A stretch of 64,000 nucleotides of DNA. It comes from Tubiluchus corallicola. Taxonomy: Eukaryota; Priapulida; Priapulimorpha; Priapulimorphida; Tubiluchidae. Below the pieces are notes generated by a model. That model was not told the origin of the DNA and made no database searches. It saw only the letters and a program-made list of their open reading frames with translations. Positions 48,177 through 58,760 of this stretch are shown in pieces. The position numbers and the translations under genes are program-made. How positions within the stretch are numbered: position 1 is the stretch's first letter; every line of letters starts with the position of its first letter. The DNA lies in the NCBI GenBank assembly GCA_030141605.1, contig JAQGDQ010000554.1, positions 1 through 64,000 of the forward strand, in the 5' to 3' direction.

Positions 48177-48326
48177 ATGTTGATGAAATGTTACTACTGT
48201 AGAGAGTAAAATTTTTCTTTATAATTATACTTGGGAAGAGCAAAATAATGGGATAGGCTGAAAAGATATCTATTTTTATTTATGGTTGATAAAGAAATAA
48301 TTGTTGTCTGTAAATACGAGTCAAAT

Positions 48327-48332
48327 TTTATT
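48327..48332 (-). terminator. Candidate UreF polyadenylation signal
   Basis: AATAAA on the minus strand about 215 bases after the UreF stop. No usable signal exists between the C19orf53 stop and the UreF start, so this site would serve both reading frames if they share one RNA. Confidence 0.5.
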
Positions 48333-48545
48333 GATCATTAAACATATTTGTTTCTGAAGGTTATACAGCTGTCTTCTTTCTTATTACAAAACAGAACTGA
48401 CATCAGTGAAAAATATAGAAATTAGATTACACGTAGATTTGTGTCAACAGATTCAGCAAATTCTCTTAAAGAAAACTGTAGTGAAAGAATACCTCCCTGC
48501 TTTAATTTGTGACTAAAACTTTTTAATGTCAAAGCAAGAACAAGT

Positions 48546-49259
48546 TCAAGAGTAAAAAAGTCTAGCAAACAAAGTATCATGCATATTCTGAACAATATCA
48601 ACAATGGGACAACTAATATGAGCATTTTCAACAGATGATTCGGCATTTCGAGCAATGATACCAGGAATTAGCTGCTGAAGACTGAATAACAGCCTCTGTG
48701 CCTGAAAGCAGCCTATGTGACCTAGGCGCACAGCACCTGACGAAATGGTGCGCAGTACGCCAAACATAAACACGTTCAACACAGCTGACATTTCAAGCTT
48801 TAAATGAGCACAAATGCATCCCAGAACAACAGGGTAGTGTCCAAACATTTTATTGTCATCTATCAGTTCCTGGAGATCGGCAATAAATGAGACGTGAAAG
48901 ATTTCTCTGCTTGTGTTCACCAGAGCTCGACCCTGCCTGACACTCGCCCTGTTTGCAACATGGTTGGTGACACTGGCTTGGTACAAAGCATCAAGTTCCA
49001 TCAGTCGGTCTTCAGACGACGCATTTTTGTAGGCGTCTTGAAGAAACGGCATGCTCAATGAGCCGGCGTTTTCAAGACACGATATAGCAAACTTCTTGAA
49101 ATCCTCGTCACTGTTGTCAACGATGTGCAACTTCACAGCGGCTTCATACCCGATGCTGTGACTGAAACTTCCGGTTGGAAATGCACTGTCAGACAACTGC
49201 AGCAAAAGTAATTCTGCCGACACTGTGTTGTCCGATTCTGTTGAGCAGGCCTTTGCCAT
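48546..49259 (-). CDS. ureF: Urease accessory protein UreF
   Basis: UreF joins UreD/UreH and UreG in the complex that loads nickel into apo-urease in the cytosol (family knowledge). The 237-residue product has the family signature LLQLSDSAFPTGSFSHSIGY at residues 18-37, then an all-helical pattern. Later motifs include NRASVRQGRAL, FGHYPVVLGC and SGAVRLGHIG, and it ends HDTLFARLFYS, like plant UreF proteins. Length is normal, so it looks complete and intact. It is a single exon. ATG 49259 is in a strong context (ATACCATGG) and an in-frame TAA lies eight codons upstream, fixing the start. It begins 14 bases after the C19orf53 stop on the same strand, suggesting a shared transcript. Animal-type codon composition and linkage to intron-bearing animal genes argue against bacterial contamination. 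Confidence 0.95.
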   Translation of the reverse strand: MAKACSTESDNTVSAELLLLQLSDSAFPTGSFSHSIGYEAAVKLHIVDNSDEDFKKFAISCLENAGSLSMPFLQDAYKNASSEDRLMELDALYQASVTNHVANRASVRQGRALVNTSREIFHVSFIADLQELIDDNKMFGHYPVVLGCICAHLKLEMSAVLNVFMFGVLRTISSGAVRLGHIGCFQAQRLLFSLQQLIPGIIARNAESSVENAHISCPIVDIVQNMHDTLFARLFYS

Positions 49260-49273
49260 GGTATCTGACGATA

Positions 49274-52200
49274 TCAGGACTTATCCGATGAGGTGGCACC
49301 GCCTTTATCTGAACTACCCGAATGACCAACTACTTTAAAAGCTTTTGATTCGGCACCAGCTCTGACTAACAACTCGGACTCTATGTTTTTGTTTATAGCT
49401 TTTTGCAAATTCTGGAAAATAAGTACAAACAGTAATAAGAAAATATAAATAATGCACTTACAATGATTAAAACTTCATTTTAGGTGATATCAGTACTAAA
49501 AATTTGAAAATCACTTTCACAATGCAGAAATCATTTGATAACAATAATTAAACTTAATAGACTGTAAATCCTATTTAAGTTTAATAGGATGAAAAGCTAT
49601 GTAGGTTTGTTACATACATTTTTTGTACAAGATATTGTTTAGATCAATATTTAAAAGCCAAGCTTCAGATTTTTTGTTATTTCTGAGGTTTCCAATCACT
49701 TGTGCTTGAAAGTTCTAGTACACCACATATACTTCAGTGAAACTGATTAGCTAAACAGAATAGCAAAATGAGGAATACAATTGAAATGAAAAATACATGT
49801 ATATATAAAAAGCAGTGCAAAAAGAGTTTGAATGAATTATATAAACAACCTTACTTTTTTCAGTGTTTCAGATTGAACTTTTTTAGCCTTTTTTGGAGCA
49901 ATATATTTTGCACCTATAAAAAAGAATAATACTACAGTTTGTGTAAGCTACAATGGAAATTGTGGACCCCATAAATTTCTTTGAATTTCAGCATTTTGTG
50001 TATTTCATGTGGGCTTGACCAGCAGTTTGTCCAACGCACTCAAGTTCACATTCGCAACAAAAAATTAAGGGTTATGTGGAAGTTTGCAATTAAGACTCAG
50101 TACAAGTTTATCTCATTTGGGATGCACAGAACAAGTCTGACTTGTTATTTTTACCATTATCAAAAGCATAGTGGCTATTACCATTGCGGCTACGTCAATG
50201 TCGCACTGAGCATTTTGTAGGTTTGGAGATTCTTGTGGACTTGTTAGTCACCGCCATAATTTTTTAAAATGAATAAATCCTTTTCAGAATTAGAACCAAG
50301 GAAAAAAGAAAGAAAGCACAAAGCATTTCAAACTACTACTGTAATTCTGTTCTAAGTGGACAAAAGAAAAAGAAAAATCGTAATGCATTACTAAATTAAT
50401 TTTCTAGGTGAGTTTTTCATTTATATTATTAGCACAAAAAGGATGTCATACGAAAAAGGATACAAGCAATCGCACAGAAAAAACTGTAGCACAGCAGATT
50501 AAAATACAAAGGAGAAACATAGATGCATAAAATCCCTAAGTAGTCGTAGTCACAAAACAGAGTGGGACACAACAGAAACTAACGAAACGTTTAATATAGG
50601 CGGTGGTTTATACGTACAAAAAGTTAACTGGTTACATAGAAGATAAACAGAATGCAACCATGGAGTTCAGAGTGAATAACAAAAGATAAAAACTGCACAA
50701 AGTGATTAATCAGAAGAAATGAGTAAACACACTAGGCTACAGGCAATAGCCAAAAGATCATGGCATCAAGTTAACAAATTACTTGAAAAAGTTGACTATG
50801 GATAATGTAAAAAGTTAACTAAATTTAAGCGGTCCACCTAACACAGACTACGCTAGCAATTTCAGGCATTAGTTAAATCTTATCAGTATTCATAGTTAAG
50901 TTTAACTCAAGTTTGTCCACTTTCTAAGACGTTAGCTGCATTCAAAGTGCTAGTAACGCCTGATTGTTTTCAGTGGATGCCTTAAACTTAATTAAGTTTA
51001 AATAATATCTATAGATGACGGGTTTTAAAAATAATTTGTTAACTTAATATCGCAGGAGTTTTGAACTTTTGGCTCTACCCATATTGTGTTCATACCTTTC
51101 TTCTAATTAATTACTTTAGACAGTTTTGTTTTCTCCTTCAGGGTAGCTTGTATTGCATCCGTCCTCTCTGTTGATTAATCATTTCATAGAGTTTTATTCT
51201 TTTGCCATTCACTCTCCACTCCATGGGCTGTATTCTGTTTATCTTCTACCTAAACTTTGGAACTTTTTCTTGTATACAAGGCATGTCCCTGTTAGACAGT
51301 TTCTGTCATGTTCCACTCTGATTTGTGACTGCTGCTACTAACTGCACATTTGTGCACTTTTCCTCCGTGTCTTTATTTGCAGTACTTCTGCATTTTTTCT
51401 GCATTCTTGTATCCTTTTTAGTGAGATATCATTTTTACATATTAATAATATATAAACAGAAAACTTCCACAAAAGATTATTTAACGGCTCTAGTAATTTC
51501 TTGTGATTTTCTCTGAACTTTTTGTCCTCGTTTGTTCACCTCAACTACAGTGATACTAGGGATGCACCAACGATTTTTTTCTCCGAATATCAGTATAAAA
51601 ATCCGGTCCGGCGAACTTCGGTTATAATCACTGAACGTTCAGTGAACCTTCAGTATACCGAAGTTACTTTTTTAACAGCTATCACATTCCGTAAAAATTA
51701 TATTAAAAGAACCGAAAATTTACCTACAATGCTTAGAAAAATTTATCCGAAAAAAGCTGATAGTAAACAGCAGTCATGGCCCTACTGCCGACATTTGCTT
51801 TCTGTATGATAACTAGAAGAATGCAATGCACCATCAGCACACAATTCGTGTCAATTCAGACGTAGCGTGGCAGTGCAGTAATTGTTTATACACGACGTAT
51901 TGGCTTTTCCACTTCGAAATCAATCAATGAGAACTCGAGCTAGTAAACAATTATACTATTGCAGTTTTGCCAAAATATAGTTTTTATTGATTACACAAAA
52001 TAGTTTGAATACCTTTTGAAAGAATTAGGGCTGCTTATAAAATATTTAATACTTTAATACATAACATTAAACAAACAGATTTACTAATCAAAACAATTTT
52101 TCACAACTTACCAATCATCACTAACTTAAAATGATAAAACATTACAGAGTTTATAATTCATTTAAGCTTTGGTTTGGTGGCACCTGGTTTTGGTTCGGAT

Positions 52201-53720
52201 GGTGAAAATGTGCCGTCGGTGCACCATTAAGTGATACTTTGAAGGCAGTGACTAGAGGTACAGATCCGTATCCAGAACTGCAACAACTAAAAATACGGAT
52301 CCATGTCTAAAAAGCATTCACTAGAAAATACGGAGGATCCGTACTGGGAACCATATTGACGAGAAATACGGTTCGCCATCAGAGAGGGGCAATATATCAT
52401 TTTCTTGTTTATCCGCAACCTCAAAATCCACAATTGTAAATATCCGCATCCGCTAGACCCGCAGATTGAGTGAAATTGAATATCCTCATAGATATCTATA
52501 TTACGTAATCCCTAGATAGGACACGCGGTGAATGCACGCAACACTCCGTCATATTACGGTGAGCGACACATCACCTGAGCAGTGATAAATCACAACTCAA
52601 ACTAAGGAAAATTACAGTTAGTAGGTTATCACATTCACAACACTCTATAGAAAAAAAATACTGGCTGGTAGGTCATCATATTACAACACTCTAAGAAATT
52701 CATAACACACTAAGATTTAAACTCTTGCTAACTGGCCTACTACACATCAAAATACTAAAGTTTTTTGTAACAAATAAACAAAATAAAGCAAACAAACTAT
52801 TAATTGGTAGCTTCTGCAACACCAGCAAAATGGTACCGAAGAAAAACGGTATGGTTACAGGCTGTATAATGCCATATCACCATTTTCATGAAGTAGGCAT
52901 GTACTTTTCAACGATGTGCAGGGCACATGGTCAAACCCCGTATGTCATAAAAATTGTCAAAATCCGTATGTCTTGTAAATGTCACAAAGCGCGGATCCGT
53001 ATTTGTTGCAAAAATAGCTACGAAGACGGATCCGTATCGCAGGAAAGACAAGTACGGATCCGTACCTCTAGCCACTGCCTACTTTGAAATGTTGCACATG
53101 TTCTTTCTTTTTTCTTTGTCTTTTAATTGTGGGATTTTTTTGTTCATTGTTTATTTATTTACTTTATCATATTTATTATTTTCAAAATAGGGTTTTAAAT
53201 GAGGTGACAAAAGACACAGAAGTGCCCAAAATTACTTTCAAATATAATTATTGCTGCTGCCATAATTTGATTATTGTCGCCTGTGCCTCGGTGTTCGGTT
53301 GCAGTGGCTAACTCAAAATTTTAGTTTTTCGTGCATTGTCGGCTTTTCCTGCAATATCGGGAAAGGGCATGTGGCAGAAAGATGTGTGTGAAAGGCTGAG
53401 TGGGGAACGGCACACAGGTTTTTGATGATTGTCTTCATTTCAGGTTATTTGCTATCAATTTGATTTTGGATTAGCTCGTTGTATAATAGCTGGAATAGTA
53501 AATAATTTGTTCCAAGGTCATTTGTTCTTGTGGTCGATCTGATGTTGAATTCGATCCGTTCAAACCACCGTTTCAAAATTTCTGCTACGTTGAGAGCTAT
53601 AGCAGTTACCATTATTAATGTCTCACCTTTCTTTGGACCTAAGACTTTTTTGTGAACAGATGACTTCTTTTTGCTGCCTTCCGGCGGTTTAATTTTCGTC
53701 TTCAATTTACCTTGTGGCAT
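49274..53720 (-). CDS. C19orf53: C19orf53 / UPF0390 homologue (small basic protein)
   Basis: Three coding exons on the minus strand: 53720-53627, 49913-49855 and 49411-49274. GT/AG borders and phases agree; 96 residues (human 99). It begins MPQGKLKTKIKPP, is Lys-rich, and has KYIAPKKAKKVQSETLKKNL followed by QKAINKNIESELLVRAG. This matches the human segment with [20 protein letters not shown] and RKKIEHDVVMKA. The human protein (Leydig cell tumour 10 kDa homologue) is a nuclear/nucleolar candidate of unclear role (family knowledge). Intron 1 is 3.7 kb and carries two nested DNA transposons; intron 2 is 443 bases. The stop (TGA 49276-49274) is only 14 bases before the UreF ATG, with no room for its own 3' UTR or poly(A) signal. 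The identification rests on a short but well-aligned sequence. Confidence 0.88.
51557..52229. mobile_element. hAT-like non-autonomous element
   Basis: In C19orf53 intron 1. Ends TAGGGATGCACCAACG and, inverted, TAATGGTGCACCGACG are imperfect inverted repeats of a common hAT type. An exact 8-bp duplication AGTGATAC flanks it (51549-51556 and 52230-52237). At 673 bases, no transposase is present. Confidence 0.85.
52244..53079. mobile_element. DNA transposon with 9-bp target duplication (Mutator-like?)
   Basis: In C19orf53 intron 1, 836 bases long. Ends GGCAGTGACTAGAGGTACAG and, inverted, GGCAGTGGCTAGAGGTACGG are inverted repeats; subterminal ATCCGTA words recur throughout. An exact 9-bp duplication TACTTTGAA flanks it (52235-52243 and 53080-53088). 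Nine bases fits Mutator-like elements best. The interior has many copies of the word ACGGATCCGT or close variants in both orientations. Confidence 0.85.
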
Positions 53721-53981
53721 AGTCTGCTTGGGTTTGTCAAAGACAGCGAATTCTTAACAGACCTTAGTAGGTCTAATCTAAAACTAGTAAAAGCTTTTAG
53801 AACTCAAAGTCAAAATAAAGCGAGCCTAATGATCTTGCAAATTTCATTCAACAGGTAAACGGAAAGATGAACAATCAGTATTAACAAAAATGAAAGCCTA
53901 ATTTGTTGTTAACAATAGCAATGTTAGTTTTGAAATGTTTAATTAGTAATACTAAATTTTGTAAAGTTCAGTAATACTGTG

Positions 53982-54896
53982 TGTTGGGAGCCGAGTGGAC
54001 CACTGAGCCAAGTAGACCAATTGGTCTACTTGGGCTAGCCCAAGTAGGACACTAGAGACAGGTCGCGAATTGAGTCGTTAAGTGTACTGACCCCGTCCGT
54101 TGTGCTTGTTTATGTAATAATAATAATTAAAAACGTTAGTACGCGTTGAATAATTTATTATACATCTAATAAAATAAAAGAATTTTATTCTGAGCTGGTA
54201 GAACGGACAATATTAAATTTGGTTTCGATATTAATGTTGTTGAAGTGAAAAAAACCCACTTTTTTGCGAATTCAACATTTGTTTAAGGTATATCATTTTG
54301 GATTTTCTCTCACTTCACAAACAGGTGATCCGTTTCACTACCTCTTGGGCAAATAATTGTTTTCTTATAAGTAAACGTTCTAGCGATCTATGTGTCCTAC
54401 ATGGGCTAGCGAGCCATGTAGGACAGTGCCCTACATGTTACAATACTACTGATAATATTAAAACTAATTATCCTTGCTTTTCTTAAATGTTAAAAATTAC
54501 TTTTTGGTGTTGTGAAGGCTTAGCAGCATCTGTCTCATTTTTAAATTTGCAATTATTTCTGTAATAACTGTGTGCAGAATTTCTCTCTTTAAAGCATTAG
54601 ATACTAGGTTTAATGTTATGATATATTAATGGAGTTAATCATAATGATGAAATTATTGTAAGAAATGCATTTGTAAATTGCCAAGGAATATCCATGTCTA
54701 AAAGAAATTTTGTTTTATGCTTTATTATGTCATAACAATACTTATAAACAATGGTAATATAAACTGGAAACAAGTTTTGCCAGAGCAAGTTTCTCGACAA
54801 AAATCGTTAGTGTCCTACTTGGGCTGCCCATGTAGGACACTACTTTTAGCGCATCAAGTGGTCTACTTGGCGCAGTGGTCCACTCGGCTCCCAACA
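53982..54896. mobile_element. Palindrome-rich element with long inverted termini
   Basis: The ends TGTTGGGAGCCGAGTGGACC and, inverted, TGTTGGGAGCCGAGTGGACC are identical for 20 or more bases. Further inside, words based on GTCTACTTGG and GTCCTACTTGGGC recur in both orientations. Flanks share CTGTG (53977-53981 and 54897-54901), a possible 5-bp target duplication. Three ~30-bp palindromes built from GTCCTAC(T/A)TGGGC and its complement lie at 54024-54050, 54393-54425 and 54810-54840. No coding capacity was recognised. Confidence 0.8.
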
Positions 54897-55032
54897 CTGT
54901 GGCAGTGTAACACATGCCCGTGTGAATGTGTGTGCTGCCATCTAGGTCTTGTTAGTTTAAATTACTAACTTGAGTCATGTATCAGAGACTATAATATCCG
55001 CCGTTGGAATAATAAAAACAATAATAGCAACA

Positions 55033-55036
<4 letters not shown>

Positions 55037-55117
<81 letters not shown>
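55037..55117. repeat. (AAT)n microsatellite
   Basis: About 27 AAT triplets, followed by a short GAGAAGGAGAAGG tract. Confidence 0.95.
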
Positions 55118-55118
<1 letters not shown>

Positions 55119-55497
55119 GAGAAGAAGGAGAAGGAGAAGAAATAATAACATATTATTATTTAAGTGATATACATTATAATCCTAAAATGCTTTAATTACA
55201 ACCAAATTAAAGATAAGTTTGAGGATAATTAAGACAGTTTACGATAAGATCGTACGTCAATTAAAGTTAAAAAATTAATTCTGAAAAAGTTACCGCCTTT
55301 ACTATAAATCCTGTAAAAATACTATAGTTAAAGGGCACCAGCATTCAGTTGAGAATTAAGTAATAATAATATTCTGTTGTTTATTTTGCTTATACTATAG
55401 TGTAATAAGTGCAGTTTTACTATACTAAGCTTAAGGCTGATCCTGAGTCAAATACGTGCTTACATATATGTAATGATCAAATCTAAGGAACGTTGGG

Positions 55498-55905
55498 CCT
55501 GCAAAAATACATGTGTGACTGTCAGATCCTGGAAAACCGTTTCTGCCATCATGATTTTATTAGATTAGTTAACCATTGTACCGCTCTGTTTGCATTCATA
55601 CTTTTATAAACTGCATTCGTTTCTGAAAACTTAATGTTAAAATTGTTTATATGGAGTGAACTGTTTCTTCCTAACTGTTTAATTTATTATAACACACTAC
55701 CTGCAAAAATATTTGTGTGACTGCCAGATCCTGGAAAACCGTTTGTGCCATCATGATATTGCATCAAATTTTATTACATTAATTAACTATTGTACCATTC
55801 TGCCTGCATTCATAGTTTTGTAAACTGCATTCGTTTCTGAAAACTTAATGTTAAAATTGTTAATATGGAAAGAGGCTGTTTCTTCCTGATGGCTTTAATT
55901 AATTA
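55498..55905. repeat. Tandem duplication, two ~202-bp copies
   Basis: Copies start at 55498 and 55700 with CCTGCAAAAAT and share CAGATCCTGGAAAACCGTTT, GCCATCATGAT and CATTCGTTTCTGAAAACTTA. They differ by scattered substitutions and a small insertion. Confidence 0.85.
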
Positions 55906-57579
55906 TTTTATAACAGAGTAAGTTTTTTCTATAGTTTTATTTTAAAATTCTTCGAATTTTCCTTGTGAAGTTTTACTTTATTTAGCTTTGCAAATCGTCA
56001 TTTTATTATTTTTAGCTTTTTCTGTTCAGTGTTCAAATACGTATTTAGGTGGATTTTATGATATTTGCAAGAAGAAATAAACTTAAACTTAACTTGAACG
56101 CCTGAATTGTCAAGAGAAAATGGATTAATTTGATTTGATTTTGGCAAGACTGGAGCATAACTCATTATGAAAGCTAACCTTCTAAGATGATCCACGATCA
56201 CTAAGCTAGCAGAGGTATCTAAATATTTTAGCCATATTTAGACAGATAGGTACTCAATCAAACGATTCTGGCAGCGGTTAAAGTATTAAACTCAGGCACT
56301 TACAAGTCCTTCTTTGACCAGTCTTAGCCATGGCTTACTTCAGTTGCACTTACGAATTTTGCGGGTTATTCGAAAGGAAAGCTAATTGTGCTAACTATGT
56401 TATGTAGTAATTTGGTACATTAATTTGTTAAACTAATACCAGTAACATTTTCACTCCTGGCTCATTTGAGCAGCTAACGTATCGAAATATCATAATGCTG
56501 ACCATAAACGGTTCTGGCGCGGTACAGGTAAGTTATTGGTTTTGGCTTGCCTGTACTGGGTCATAATGTCAGTAATGGCACCGAAATGGCTCATAATGGC
56601 AATGTTTACTGGATAGTACATTATGTAATACTATTGTTTAAACTGTGCTAATTGTGGTAATATGATGTCATCTTAATGATCAAGTGATCGAAAAGCACCT
56701 GCCTATTGTTACTTCTGGAGCTATTACTTAATCTTCTAACATAGAAGCTTGATCATTGAACAGCACTGTTCGATGAACAACACGCGTTCATTGAACAATA
56801 TACGTCATAATTAAACATTAAATGAAAAACACAATTATGTATCGTATTGTAAAAACAAATGCTGGAAGCAAATTATTATCATTTGGTATGGAGACAGTGT
56901 TAAATTATTTTGATCAATGCTATTCGATTGACCCAACATACCCACACCACAATTACAAAGATTATCAAGTTTTTTGATGATGAAAATGGGAAAAATTATC
57001 GAAAAAAATTCCGCAAAACAGAGATTGAAAAAAGTGAGTCATGTCTTTTCAACCTCTTTACTGTGTTTTTGATTATCATCATGTCTGATGATAGTAGAAT
57101 GGTATGGAACTGTAGCAGGCAGATTATAGGTGATCGAATTTTGCTGATTGTTTAGTTGCAGTTTATATATTCATATACAAATTTTATATGTATTCATACA
57201 TAATTTTCAAGTTATGTAATTGCACATATAATTAAAAATTATAGTTGATATGCACAGTATACAAGAACTCTACCTTTAAAACCACAGTGAAATGTGCTTA
57301 AATTGAATAAAAATGTTTCCCAGAACGGTAATTGGGCATTGATTCTGCTGTTGACAGTTGATGGATATAAGTGAGCACCAAGTTATGAATAACTTCTGCA
57401 TTTATGATTTAATCACATTGTGCATTCATGACTTAACTGCAACTTGTTCATTTGTCGCTTTTATTATTTAACTGCATTGCATTTTGTTCATTTGCTACAC
57501 TTAAGATCTAATCCAACTAATCATGTACTCTGCAGTCCTTTATACTAAAAACGATCAAAATGACTGCAAAGAATCAGAC

Positions 57580-58490
57580 ATTTGGGGGATAAATTTGGGC
57601 TTCCGGTATTTGGCAATATTATGGTATTAGGGGAATTAAAAGAGGTAGGTCTGAATAAAATTTATGATAAATATTTGGGTGAAAGTAAAAAGCATGGGAT
57701 GTGCATATAGTGAAAGCTATAGCTGAAACGGGATTAAAAATGTGGCATGAAAAGTTAAGTAAATGTTCGACAGTAGAAAGATATAGAGATTGCAAAAGTT
57801 GTACATCATTTGAACCCTGGATGAACGATACATGGGGTCAGGAATTGTTTGTCAAAGCTATGGTTGGTGAATTGGAAGTATTGGGAAATCCCTTGTATGC
57901 TTGGAAAGTAGATTGTCGCATAGAAAAAAACACTTTACCACGTAAATGTGGTAAAGATATTGAAACTGCAGAACACGTAACATTGAGTTGTAAATTTTAC
58001 ACACAGATGAGAAACAAAGTCCTTTGGCAAGGAGTAACTGATGAAGAATGCTTGAGATGGCTGTTATTTGGAGAGGGAAAATTTTATGCAGTCTGCCTAC
58101 TGAAGGACATAATGGTCAAAAGAAGAAGCATTGTGAATGTATAACTTTAAAGCTGGAAAGATAGAGTAATATATATTTAGCTGTGCGTAACGGCGGTATG
58201 ACATTTATAAACCCAAATTTGTTTTGCATTGGAGCAAGCATATGTGTGCGCCTTAGCGTTTTTGAGTAGAAAATTAGCCTAGTAGTACCATATACATTGC
58301 TACTCGCCCTGATATAAAAGGGATTTTGGCACTGGACGGATGGACTATTCCTGTTATATAGGGTTGGTTGACTTGATGACCTACTGGTCTTTTGCCATCC
58401 CATCTCTACACACTTTACATAGTTTGTTGTTGTGTTATGAATATTGTATTGGAGATAAATAAATGTTTGAAATGAATTGAATTAAATTGA
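57580..58490 (+). mobile_element. LINE 3' fragment with C-terminal zinc-knuckle region
   Basis: An upstream frame (GLPVFGNIMVLGELKEVGLN...) and, after a frameshift near 57700, a frame of about 145 codons form one decayed C-terminus. Motifs are LPRKCGKDIETAEHVTLSCK and YTQMRNKV, matching the C-x2-C...E..EH.L..C domain after the reverse transcriptase in several LINE clades. The likely 3' end is marked by AATAAA and GAATTGAATTAAATTGAAT near 58455-58490. Confidence 0.65.
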
Positions 58491-58579
58491 ATATCGGACA
58501 GCATGAAGTTATTATTGATTTCAATATCGAGAAAATGTTTACATCTATGACGCACTCAAAGTAGTGTTACATTTTTACT

Positions 58580-58760
58580 TCTAGAGGGCGAAGCAAGCGG
58601 GGCCTTGACGTCACTGTTTACAAAATGAAAAGCCATTTTTGTGTTTTTTGGACATTTAAATTCTTTGAAAGATTAGTTGCTTGGCGGTAGTAATTTTTGA
58701 TACGGACTTTTGAAAGTGAACGTATGCTTGTAAGCTAGAACGAGTCTGTGGTGAGTTTTT
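58580..58760 (+). promoter_or_regulatory. Possible afadin promoter and leader exon
   Basis: A patch of locally higher G+C (AGAGGGCGAAGCAAGCGGGG) contains a perfect CRE, TGACGTCA, at 58606-58613. About 140 bases on, a good splice donor occurs (CTGTG then GTGAGT at 58752-58757). An upstream leader exon is expected, because the afadin coding exon is preceded by an acceptor at 62143-62144. The link is inference from position only. Confidence 0.25.

Larger units (their letters stand above)
47643..48545. other. Convergent 3' UTR region of ACAD10 and UreF
   Basis: About 900 bases separate the two convergent stop codons. The plus strand has AATAAA at 48171-48176 (ACAD10). The minus strand has AATAAA at 48332-48327 and 48280-48275 (UreF). 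With these signals the two transcripts might overlap by tens of bases or just abut. No other gene is seen. Confidence 0.5.

Noticed and set aside
48546-49259. UreF as bacterial contamination
   Set aside because: It lies 14 bases from an intron-bearing animal gene, has an animal-style start context and no bacterial neighbours or Shine-Dalgarno context.
51153-51516. Hydrophobic open frames in C19orf53 intron 1
   Set aside because: AT-rich sequence often gives Phe/Leu-rich frames by chance; no family features or splice context.
56304-56331. Possible tiny minus-strand first exon (MAKTGQRRT) followed by a good GTAAGT donor
   Set aside because: The peptide is too short to recognise, and the apparent next exon (around 56050-56195) belongs to no known family. 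It could be an alternative leader for C19orf53, but nothing supports this.
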